Shown: piece after piece, positions 55,346-64,000 of the stretch
Numbering within the stretch: the first letter of the stretch is position 1
Layout: the number at the start of each line of letters is the position of its first letter
Assembly (NCBI GenBank): GCA_963576735.1
Contig: OY755177.1
Location: forward strand, 992,001 to 1,056,000
Direction of reading: 5' to 3'
Length of the DNA stretch: 64,000 nucleotides
Source of the DNA: Bedellia somnulentella
Lineage: Eukaryota > Arthropoda > Insecta > Lepidoptera > Bedelliidae
The notes under the pieces: model-generated
Seen by the model: only the letters and a program-made list of their open reading frames with translations
What the model was told of the DNA's origin: nothing
The model's database searches: none
Made by a program: the position numbers and the translations under genes

Positions 55346-55888
55346 TTAAAAAAACAAGAAAAACCCCTAAGTTCTTAGTTGTTTTTAAGAGGGAAAATGA
55401 TATTAGTTTCGTGAATTTTTGGTTGATCAGATTTCTCAATCACCTCACATAGAATAAGTATGATATGAATATTCTTTGCCTGAACATTGAAATATCAGAA
55501 AGGTAAAAACATCTCATTATCAAACGCATAAATAACCTCATCTAACTTAATCGTTTCAATACGTAGCATTCCTCTTAGAAAAAATCCTGGTATTTATTCC
55601 TTTAGTTTTATAGTCATCTCAGGCGTATAAAGTTTAAGAGCAATCACACCAAATAACTTATTCCCCCAACTTATAGCAATAGTCAGGCCATCAGGTGGTT
55701 TAATAAAACGTCATCAAACCGAAAAACGTCACGTCTCTCATTTTACGACTAACTAAGCTCTGATTCGAGCTCTTGTCGAACTTGAAAACTTGCGTTTTTT
55801 CGGATACAATTAGAAAAGTATTGTTAAGTAGAATTGCAATTTTTATAGTGATAATTTTGTTTAAAAAAGAATTTTGAGACTTTAATCA
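55346..55888. other. AT-rich stretch, nothing recognised
   Basis: No supported feature. Confidence 0.4.
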
Positions 55889-55990
55889 AACTCAAACGTT
55901 CACGCAGGCTTCCCCGAAGGGGTGCCAGAGGTACTACTACTTCTGACTATCACCTGTTTTCCCTCAAGTTAACAATCATGACAATTTTAC
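55889..55990 (-). mobile_element. SINE-B, 3' part, interrupted
   Basis: ctcaaacgttcacgcaggct to agttaacaatcatgac. The head continues at 56317 after a 326-bp insertion. Confidence 0.75.
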
Positions 55991-56316
55991 TTATTTTTAC
56001 TTTATTGCTAATTTTATTGAATCATATTATTGTTATTTTAATTTTAATTTAATTGTACTTTATTTAGTTTTATAATTATTATTAATTTGGTGTAATTCTT
56101 TGGAGTTTTACTTATATTTATATTATTTGTTATTGTTTTGAGTAGCTTTGATAATAATATTATTCAAGAAGAAGAAAATTGCTAACGATAATAACCGATA
56201 ATGTTGTGTGCACTTTTTTGGTATTGTAACAGAGCCGAATCAAAATTTTTGTAAAAAGGTAATGTTTGTTATAATGCTGTTTGTGTACGTATTAATTAAA
56301 TAAATAAATAAATAAA
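55991..56316 (+). mobile_element. Insertion in SINE-B ending in (taaa)n; carries repeat X
   Basis: AT-rich. 56125-56303 matches 55171-55345 in reverse. The end attaaataaataaataaat looks like a retroposon tail. Confidence 0.55.
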
Positions 56317-56412
56317 TTTAACTGCATATATGAGTTTAGAAGAGACGAATTGTTTTTGGTCCGACTCGGGATTTTAACCCACGCCTGTCTTTGAGATAGG
56401 CGGTGTTCTACT
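56317..56412 (-). mobile_element. SINE-B head, interrupted copy
   Basis: gagtttagaagagacgaatt, ccgactcgggattttaaccc and ggtgttctactaac. Confidence 0.7.
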
Positions 56413-56801
56413 AACTACGCTTATTTAAATATCACCCTGAATCGCTATCCACTGCTGGTTGTTAGTTCCCTACAAGGAATTTTACAATGAAATATTAGAA
56501 ACTGCTTTTATTTTTACGCTTGTAACCCTAACCAAGTAACAATTAAAAAACAATAAAGTACAATTAAATGACGTTTTGCCTCCTTGAATGTATCTACTTT
56601 ACTCAGGTTATTAAAAAAGCTCTCCTATTTTGTTTGTTATTTTCGATTGCTAATGTGTACAATGTTATTCAGGTATTTGTGCAATATTGGCGCAAAGGAA
56701 AAAAGTTTTGTTTTAAGTGGCTTTTTTTTATTATATTTTCTTCCATACTCTTTGAGATAAAATACCATTAAATAATAAATATATAGTAAAGTAAGTATTA
56801 T
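56413..56801. other. AT-rich stretch, nothing recognised
   Basis: The ORF at 56568-56771 is hydrophobic because of T-rich sequence; no domain. Confidence 0.4.
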
Positions 56802-57059
56802 ATACATACATATACACATACATACATACATATTCTCAAGCCGTTAGTTCCCATTGGGGTAGGCAGAGACTATCGATCGCCACTTTGGACGATCCTGGCA
56901 AACCTCTTTGGCTTCGTTTACATCCATCAATATTTTCATACATGCTCTTTTATTCTTCATACTGCGGACACCTGCCTTTTTGAGCACATTTTCTATTTGA
57001 TCCAAATGTGCCCTCCGAGGTCGTCCTATATAAAATAAAGTAAAAAAATATAAAATATC
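56802..57059 (-). mobile_element. LINE-R 3' end with 16-bp TSD
   Basis: gtaaagtaagtattat is identical at 56786-56801 and 57060-57075. The element reads from ctcaagccgttagttccca to ccctccgaggtcgtcc, then about 30 AT-rich bases of unclear origin. Confidence 0.92.
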
Positions 57060-57282
57060 GTAAAGTAAGTATTATTTAATAGAAATTTTTCGCGTTCCTG
57101 AAGTATAATGTTTTTGTAACATTGACAATATACTGTAATTATTACTCTATAATGCGTAATATCTTCACGTAACTTTTTCTTGCAAATAAAAAACTCATTT
57201 TATATCACAAGTCTTAAAAAATTTGAATCCAGTACCTCATAAAGATCTTTTTCGTCAAAAACGTGCCGTAATATAGAAAGGT

Positions 57283-57412
57283 TGGAATGTAATATCGAGC
57301 TAGGTAATGACGGGCAGTGCATAGGGGTTGTGACGTCATCACTACACAGCGGTGCAGAGTTGACGAGGTAATGATGTCGTCATACTTCGGTGTATTGAGA
57401 GGGGGTAGTTTA
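57283..57412 (+). repeat. CRE-containing 130-bp repeat, copy 1
   Basis: ggaatgtaatatcgagc, cagtgcatagg, TGACGTCATCA (57331), gttgacgaggtaatgat and gtgtattgag recur in the same order at 58360-58498. Confidence 0.8.
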
Positions 57413-57454
57413 ACTTTATTTAAATTAAAAATACAAACATAGTAAAATAAATAT

Positions 57455-57562
57455 ATTCAGACATAATATATATAATAATACACAGATAAAGTTAGCCCCA
57501 AACAAAGTAACACTTGTATTATGGGATACTAATTCAACGATATATTTATTATTATTTAGACT
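57455..57562 (-). mobile_element. SINE-C 3' part, split by SINE-A insertions
   Basis: acacagataaagttagcccc and aacacttgtattatggga. The head resumes at 57948. Confidence 0.65.
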
Positions 57563-57661
57563 TTTTGAAGTTGAAAGGGAACAGTCCCATACCCTTAGTC
57601 GCCACTTAAGACACCCGTGGGTAAAAAGGGGTAGTGAAATTCTAAGCCAACACTACACGGC
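57563..57661 (-). mobile_element. SINE-A 5' part
   Basis: cagtcccatacccttagtcg to aagccaacactacacggc. 37 bases away from an opposite copy. Confidence 0.8.
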
Positions 57662-57697
57662 AATTTTATATAATATTATTACTCAACACATAGTTGT

Positions 57698-57932
57698 TGC
57701 TGTGTAATTTCGGCTTAGAATAACACTTCTTCCCATTTCTTCCGGTGGGTGTACGTAAGAGGCGACTAACGGTTGGGGCTTTTAATGGATTTTTGGGCGA
57801 TGCGGTTGGAGACCAACAACCTTAATTTATTTTACTATCTTTTAGTTTAGTTTTTACTTCTAGTTCCTTAGCTTTGGCTACCCCTTCTAGGGATTTATAG
57901 CCGTGAGTATACGTATGTATGTATGTATGTAC
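57698..57932 (+). mobile_element. SINE-A, subfamily I, internal losses
   Basis: ttgctgtgtaatttcggctt to gccgtgagtatacgtatg. The cccatcacc and the aaaagtggctg blocks are lost. Confidence 0.88.
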
Positions 57933-57947
57933 ATAAATATTACTCTC

Positions 57948-58017
57948 AACGGGGATCGAACCCGCAACCTCCGGACCGAGTTGTTAGTCACTTGTCTGTT
58001 CGGCTTCAGCTATACAC
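57948..58017 (-). mobile_element. SINE-C head, split copy
   Basis: Reverse complement carries a B box (gcgggttcgatccccg). cggaccgagttgttagtcac corresponds to the A-to-B interval. Confidence 0.7.
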
Positions 58018-58027
58018 TACAAGGGAA

Positions 58028-58350
58028 CATACCAATATTCACGACGAATAATTCAAAAAAGGAGTAGTCAGAATTTCAGTAAGCCACTTTAGGAAGTTAA
58101 GTAAGAGTAAGTAAGAACAGTAAAATAAAGTTGGTTGGGGATGGGTATTCAGCATATTGTCCAAAATATACCAATTAAGCCCAAAACCCTTAGTTAAAGT
58201 GAGGAAAATAATATAAAATAAAGGGTAGTTGGTGATGGGTGACCAGCCAAATCGCGCAATAATTGCTAAAGACGATCTGAAACCCTAAGTTGCTTCTTAT
58301 CACACCTGCGAAAGAAATAGGTTATTGCTATTGTAAGCCGACTTTTAATT
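58028..58350 (-). mobile_element. Degenerate SINE-A with internal duplication
   Basis: tattcacgacgaataattc at the tail side and attgctattgtaagccgac at the head side. The ggtgatgggt block occurs twice (near 58136 and 58220). Confidence 0.65.
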
Positions 58351-58359
58351 GCTACCATA

Positions 58360-58498
58360 TGTAAAGGTTGTAATGTAATATCGTGCTTCGTAAAGACGGC
58401 AGTGCATAGGCTGTGACGTCATCAATGGTAGCAGAGCGGTGGAGACTTGACGAGGTAATGATATCTTGTCTTTTGTGTAGGAGTATTGAGTAAAGATT
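58360..58498 (+). repeat. CRE-containing 130-bp repeat, copy 2
   Basis: Same order of blocks as 57283-57412. TGACGTCATCA at 58414. Confidence 0.8.
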
Positions 58499-59029
58499 GA
58501 TTAATTTTGTTTATGTTTGATAAGCAAAGCATATACTAAATTTAAATTTACATACATACATACATACATATGCATACAAAACGGCATCCACCAACAAAAT
58601 CAAAAGGTAACCTTCCAAATGACCAAAACGATCCTTTATTTCAACCCCATACGGGTAAAGTTATTAAACCGTAGTGAATAGGATATTTAGCATATCTGAG
58701 AGATGAACAAAGCGGGCATTTTGATGTGACCACGTCGGACCTCCGTCACACACGAAAAAGAAAACACGTTTTCAATATCGTATGAATGATCGACGGTAGA
58801 TAGGGCTGGTGAGATGATAAAATGTAGTATTAAGTTATGAACTTTTTTGTTTATTGTTGTCTGAAATACAGGTAAATTACCTAACTCAGGAACAGCAAAA
58901 TGTTATATTTTGTACTTTAAATAACTAACTGGGTTAAGACGAATATTATGTACTTTTGAAAACTGAATAAATTTTCATTATTTTTATTATTATTTTTTAT
59001 TAAAAGATAGCAGGTGAGAAAATACATAA
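58499..59029. other. Stretch with a (cata)n run at 58553-58573
   Basis: A microsatellite of SINE-A tail type without a body; otherwise nothing recognised. Confidence 0.4.
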
Positions 59030-59205
59030 GCTGTGTATTGTTGGCTTAGAATGTAACTGATCCATTTGTTGTGTTGGTAAAGAGGTCTTAAGTGAAGTGC
59101 TGGTTGGTTTGGTTGAAGACCCATTGCCACTGAACTTTCAGAAGCGGCTGAAAAAATTGCGATTATGTTGCTCTGGTGGCCCCCTTTCGGAACATACCAT
59201 AAAAA
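59030..59205 (+). mobile_element. Old, diverged SINE-A
   Basis: agctgtgtattgttggctta, ggttgaagacccattgcc and ttgctctggtggccccc in order. Confidence 0.7.
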
Positions 59206-60500
59206 TAAATAGGTGATGATAGTGAGTTTGTTTATATCCCTTTGTTTCACTTGGAAACGTTGCCTACGATAACCCATAATATTTTTTTAAGGAGATACGA
59301 TTTCATATTCAAAATGTTGTAATTTGAGTCCAAAATGTCTAGTTAAAAAGTGCTATCCTAATTTCACGTTGCGTTTGGCGCCTTTTTAAGTATAAATTAT
59401 ATTTATTCTTCAAAAACCAATGCCCTGATCTATGTTATACATCTGAAAACTTGAATGAACTAATCAAGCCACACGTGCTAGCCCTGACAGTAATTAACGG
59501 AGCATCCTGTGTGGTTAATAAAGAGGCGCTCTCGTCCTCCTTTCATTACACCCTGTATAATGGGCCGTACAAATATTTTTAATCCGCGAGCACATACATC
59601 TTGCACAGTTCATTTTGTTCTCATCCTGTACCGTCCGTCAGGGATTACCACTTTCATTCTCGACTCTAAATCCTGCAGATTAAAATTTAATTTTGTCTGA
59701 CCGCACTCGCTGTGTCGAGCAGTTTTATTTTCATGGAAAATTAGACCCGAATTGTTTAGCGTTAGGTGAGCGCTGATGAAAATTTTCTTCTCTTATATTT
59801 ATGTGCGCCATTTGTTATTTAGACGGTGTGTTTTAAACTGATTGAAGTTTAATCAAATTTTGTTGCCTTTTTTGTGTTTTTATATTCTGTTTTTATAGCC
59901 AAGTCTCTGAAATATTAAATACGTAATAAATGATTATACGTTTAGATAAAATATAGTATATTAAGCTTCCGAGAAGAGTCAAAATTATGTTAACAGATGA
60001 TTATATAAAAAATAATGTAATGTTTGTTTTTTTGTATACTTCAAATAATCTTTAAAGCCTCTTGATTTAAATCTATCAGAAATGTGTGACCCATTCATCA
60101 ACTTTTTTGAAACCTTGCCTCTATAATTACATATCTTTTAAATATGTTGTTTAAGTAACAAAGTATCTGTTAAAATTACTCTATTAACTTCCAACTCCCA
60201 AACACTCTCATAAAAGTAAGGCAATTAATTTCAATAGTTCAACAAAACATAAGTGTAACTAATGACGACATACACACAGTCACGAGGCTCCATTTCCCTC
60301 ACAAAATGGCTCTTTTGAAAGGACTAATAAATGAAAGGACTGATCGTCATCACAGCCACGTGACCAGGAGTGTGCGTTAGCCCTCAGGAGCATGCGGCTG
60401 GCATTGAATGGGTAGAAAAATTGTCTATTTTACCTAGCTATTTCGTTTCATTGAGTGGGATTTACTGCTTTTGTGGCTCAGCGATATAAATATTGCGGGA
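59206..60500. other. Repeat-free stretch; GC-richer 59450-59770 and 60280-60420
   Basis: The first patch has ctgacagtaattaacggagc and taatccgcgagcacatac with an open but domain-less frame (59509-59700). The second has cacagccacgtgaccagg. They match no repeat in this window and may be conserved non-coding DNA. I cannot test this here. Confidence 0.35.
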
Positions 60501-60522
60501 GACAAGATAGATCTATAATTAT

Positions 60523-60747
60523 TTGCTGTGTAGTGTCGGCTTAGAATAGCTCTACCCCATTTCTTCCGGTGGGTGTACGTAAGAGGCGACTAACGGTATT
60601 GGGGCTTTTAACCAACAACCTTTATTTCACCATCTTTTCCCCACGCAACTTCCAAAGGTGGCTGAGGAATGTCTCATTCCCTAGCTTTGGCTACCCCTTC
60701 AAGGGATTTATAGCCGTGAGTATATGTATGTATGTATGTATGTATGT
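60523..60747 (+). mobile_element. SINE-A, subfamily I, internal deletion
   Basis: The ggatttttgggcgatgcgg block is missing. acaagatag occurs at 60502-60510 and 60748-60756, with 12 unassigned bases before the head. Confidence 0.9.
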
Positions 60748-60756
60748 ACAAGATAG

Positions 60757-61577
60757 GGGTTCAAATCAGGTGCTAAGTTTGCATACCTAGGATTTTTTAT
60801 TATCAATATATGTTGTAGAATACTGCTTTGTGAAGTTTCGAGATAACTGTTTAGTTTTTTATTTTATTTTGTTTGGAAGATTATCAGCAAAACATATCTT
60901 ATAAACTACTAAATAAATTCACAGTGGTTAGTGTGTTTGATTTTTCATCCATAAATACTTTTATACTTTTCTTCTTTAGGAAAATTTATCAATTACCGAA
61001 GCAGATCGACACAAAGCGATAGGTTTTTCTCATACTATATGGTGTTGTGTAGAGTTTCTGTAGCAATACCGCGCCTTAACCTTTCTATCTGTCTGTCTTC
61101 TTTCGATGTCCTAAAGAAGACTAAGCAATTCTTCATTATTAAGAGGTTGAGAATAGTTAGTTCTGAAGCAGCCAAAAGCTTCCCTTTTAGAAGATTAAAC
61201 CCATAAGGATAGGTAGTTAAGCAAACGGATAACTTACTCAGTTTCCTTACGTTATAGTGTAGAAAAAGTTTATTCTCTTGAACATTTCCGAAGAAATATC
61301 TTAAGTACGTAATAAATATTCAATATTTATGAAAAAGCATAATGATCTAACGTCTTTTATATAAACGGTATAAATTATAGTGTGTTTGCGGATCATTCAC
61401 GACACGGGCTATTAATGGCGAAGTATAGTAATAGCTATGATAATAAATATTCAATACCTTTGTGTTAATATCTATAAAAACAGATGGATATTTCCTGGTC
61501 GATCAATATATGCTGAGGTTACAAGTATGCGAACAGTAATCGAGAGTATAGAGGCTCCTTAATGTTTTTGTTTTTGA
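60757..61577. other. AT-rich stretch, nothing recognised
   Basis: No supported feature. Confidence 0.4.
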
Positions 61578-62199
61578 TACATACATATATTCACGGCTAG
61601 AAATGCCTTTAAGGCGTAGCTGGAGATTCAGAATCAGAAAAAAAATCAGCCACTTTTGGAAGTTAACATAACATAAACGTTCACGCCGAATATCCCCGAA
61701 GGGGTTGGCAGAGGTACTAATACTTCTGAACATCACGTGACTTTGTCACCTGGTGTTCAGAGTACCCACGTTTTGCATGGACAGTGTACTCACGTGATAG
61801 GGGGCAGGCCTATCGCCGCTTTGTACGAATACACTGTCACATGACTAAGTACAACTCAGCCATGTGGGTTTCCTCACGATGTTTTCCCTCACCGTTAACA
61901 ACCATGATAAATTAACCACACACATGTCTTTAGAAAAGACAAATTGGTGCAGGCCCGACCCAGGATTTGAACACTAGTCGTTTGCACGATAACCGAGTGT
62001 TCTACCCACTGGGCTATCACGGTTGTGTTTTTGTTCTGGAAGTTAATTTGAAAAAATATTGTAATATATATATATATATGTTTTTGGGACGGGTCTCCAA
62101 CCGCATCGCCCAAAAATTACTTAAAAAGCCCCGATAGGCGTTACGATCACCCATGGGAAGTAATGATGTAGTGCTATTCTAAGCCACGACTACAAAGCA
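61578..62199 (-). mobile_element. SINE-A split by a SINE-B
   Basis: The left part 61578-61656 holds the tail and ccacttttggaag; the right part 62047-62199 holds the body and head (taagccacgactacaaagc). The SINE-B and its target duplication lie between. Confidence 0.88.
61667..62036 (-). mobile_element. SINE-B, full length, nested in SINE-A, 10-bp TSD
   Basis: tggaagttaa is identical at 61657-61666 and 62037-62046. Complete head (cactgggctatcacgg) and tail. Confidence 0.94.
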
Positions 62200-62407
62200 A
62201 ATATTGTTGATGTTTGCGAAATATTATTGCAATCAATAATATTCTTCTTATACGATATTAAACGATATGCCATGAAAATTTTAATTTATTGTGCGGGAAA
62301 GATACTCAAAATCTAGTCTTGCTATAAAAAGTGTTCTTTGTATTGATATTATATTGAAAATTAGTCATACGATTAAATAGTTATGAAATATTTAGGCATA
62401 AGCAATT

Positions 62408-62487
62408 ATGCCAGGATCATACAAAGTGGAGATTGATACTTTATGCCTACCTCAATCGGAACAATGTTAGTAAATGAATGCATATGT
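62408..62487 (+). mobile_element. LINE-R 3' end, degenerate
   Basis: tatgccaggatcatacaaag, tgcctacctcaatcgg and gaatgcatatg. Confidence 0.65.
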
Positions 62488-63028
62488 TAGATCCGATATT
62501 AGTACTAAATTTATGATCTAAACGAAATAGAAGCGTGTTTACCCAAAAAAAAATGTAGAAAGGAAACAAAATAAAACTAAACGCATTCTAACAACAAAAT
62601 ACAAGACACACGCCAATAAAATACCTATTTTATCCGGCCTTACCTTAACTCGATAAACATAATCTTTCATTTGCAACACTGTTTATAGCTGCTACCCTTA
62701 TTGGTATCGCTTTCTCACTCTTTCAGGGAGGCTAGTGTATTTCTATCCCGTTTCCCCAAAGGTGGTGTGGGAGTAAGATAGTTTTTATGAGCAGTAATCA
62801 TGATTGGTCAGTATTGGGTAATATAAAGGTATTGGTGACAGAAGAATTCACTTACAGAGGTTAGTATTGTGTGCGTTTGCTTTGAAAGGTAATCTTTTAG
62901 ACTTATACAACAAAAACGCATGGTAAAATTCTTGTTTAGCCTCGTATTTTCTTTCAAGTATAGTAAATAAGTGTATTCATATAACTAAAGAACTCTATTA
63001 ATTTTAGATTAATATTTTTATAATTATT
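62488..63028. other. Stretch with nothing recognised
   Basis: cactctttcagggaggc near 62720 resembles a splice acceptor, but no donor or frame supports an exon. Confidence 0.35.
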
Positions 63029-63041
63029 TTTTATTCTTATA

Positions 63042-63287
63042 CATACATACATATTTACTCACGGCTATATTTCCCTAGTAGGGGTAGCCAGAGCTAAGGA
63101 ATTAGAAATTCCTCAGCCACTTTTGGAAGTTGAGTGGGGAAAATATGGTAAAAATAAAGGTTTTTAGTGATGGGTCTCCAACCGCATCGACCAAAAATCC
63201 AATATAAAGCCCCGATACCCTTAGTCGCTTCTTACGACACCCGTGGGAAGAAAGGGGTAGCGACATTCTAAGCCGGCACTACAGGGC
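63042..63287 (-). mobile_element. SINE-A, subfamily III, 13-bp TSD
   Basis: Complete. ttttattcttata is identical at 63029-63041 and 63288-63300. Confidence 0.94.
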
Positions 63288-63300
63288 TTTTATTCTTATA

Positions 63301-64000
63301 TCTTAAATTATTCTTATATATTTTATGCATTAATTCGAAATTTAAAATTTTGTTTGACGCGTATTCTCTTTTATATCTTAGCTTTATTTTGACTTAATTG
63401 TGTGAAACATTTGCATGCTTATCAACGATGTGAGGTCATTGCCAGTTTGATGAAAGAAATGTGGTTTTGCATTGAGATATGATTAAAATGTATTCTAATA
63501 CACGAATAAACTGACAAGGACATTGAATTCTACTGAGATATCAACTTCAGTGTCTTCCCACGTTCGAAACATTTTACCGTGCAACTCTGCCATATGTAAC
63601 TGAGTAGCTGAAAGCGCAAACGAATACCAACCTTATGAGAACTACATAAGATATAAAATAAAAAAGAAACTCACAGTTACATCTTAAACCAAAATGATTT
63701 ACGCCGGTAGACAAAGCAATCTATTCTGAAAACTGAAAAGGCAGAAATCTGTGAAAAATTTAGCTTTTGAGGTGTTATAAATAGAGTCGAGAATAGAATG
63801 CGTTTTCAAGTGTATAAGAATGAAAGCTACAGGATCTGTTATGAAAGAGATATTCTTTTGAAAGAAGTGTTGGTTATTGTCACCGCAATAAGTCCACAGT
63901 AATCCAGCGAAGGTACTAGAAGCAATTCAATTGTTTGGTCCTTCTAATGAAAAATATTTTTTGTCAGCATTTTCCTGAGGGCTTTATTGTTGTTTTGGTG
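63301..64000. other. AT-rich end of window, nothing recognised
   Basis: No ORF, repeat or splice-flanked exon supported. Confidence 0.4.

Overview
The window looks like non-coding nuclear DNA from an insect, most probably a moth or butterfly. It is AT-rich and has no bacterial-type operons. It is packed with short retroposons whose internal motifs, such as the gttaacggtgagggaaaa core of a tRNA-derived SINE, are familiar from Lepidoptera. It also carries RTE-like LINE tails of the lepidopteran type, GT-AG introns in a P-element-like transposase, and short TTAGG runs. The species assignment is an inference. I see no rRNA gene, functional tRNA gene, CRISPR array or complete host protein gene.

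Region by region. Bases 1-3770 hold SINE-A fragments, two almost identical 0.6-kb direct repeats (1406-2010 and 3172-3768), an 86-bp perfect hairpin (1925-2103) and a small FLYWCH zinc-finger ORF. Bases 3769-8270 are a nearly complete non-LTR retrotransposon on the minus strand: ORF1 is intact and ORF2 (endonuclease plus reverse transcriptase) is broken by one in-frame TAA. Bases 8526-10857 are a 5'-truncated P-element/THAP9-like transposase, also on the minus strand, with three recognisable introns and one frameshift. From 11 kb to the end, the sequence is a patchwork of at least four SINE families, 5'-truncated LINE tails, a MITE, a foldback element and AT-rich filler.

The commonest family, here called SINE-A (about 245 bp, roughly 47 whole or partial copies), ends in gccgtgagtatatgtatg. 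That end closely resembles the 3' end of the RTE-like LINE fragments (here LINE-R, 13 pieces), which suggests that LINE-R machinery mobilised SINE-A. Target-site duplications of about 7-25 bp, 5' truncations, nested insertions and two chimeric insertions support target-primed reverse transcription. SINE-A falls into three subfamilies (I, II, III) with diagnostic differences, plus mosaics. SINE-B (about 360 bp) and SINE-C are tRNA-derived; SINE-E has a hairpin tRNA-like head.

Possible host signals are few. They are a 76-bp candidate exon at 36007-36082, a CpG-containing promoter-like island with clustered CAGGTG E-boxes and a splice donor at 46100-46530, and several TGACGTCA (CRE) sites, two of them inside a duplicated 130-bp block at 57.3 and 58.4 kb. 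Family names such as SINE-A are labels used only here.
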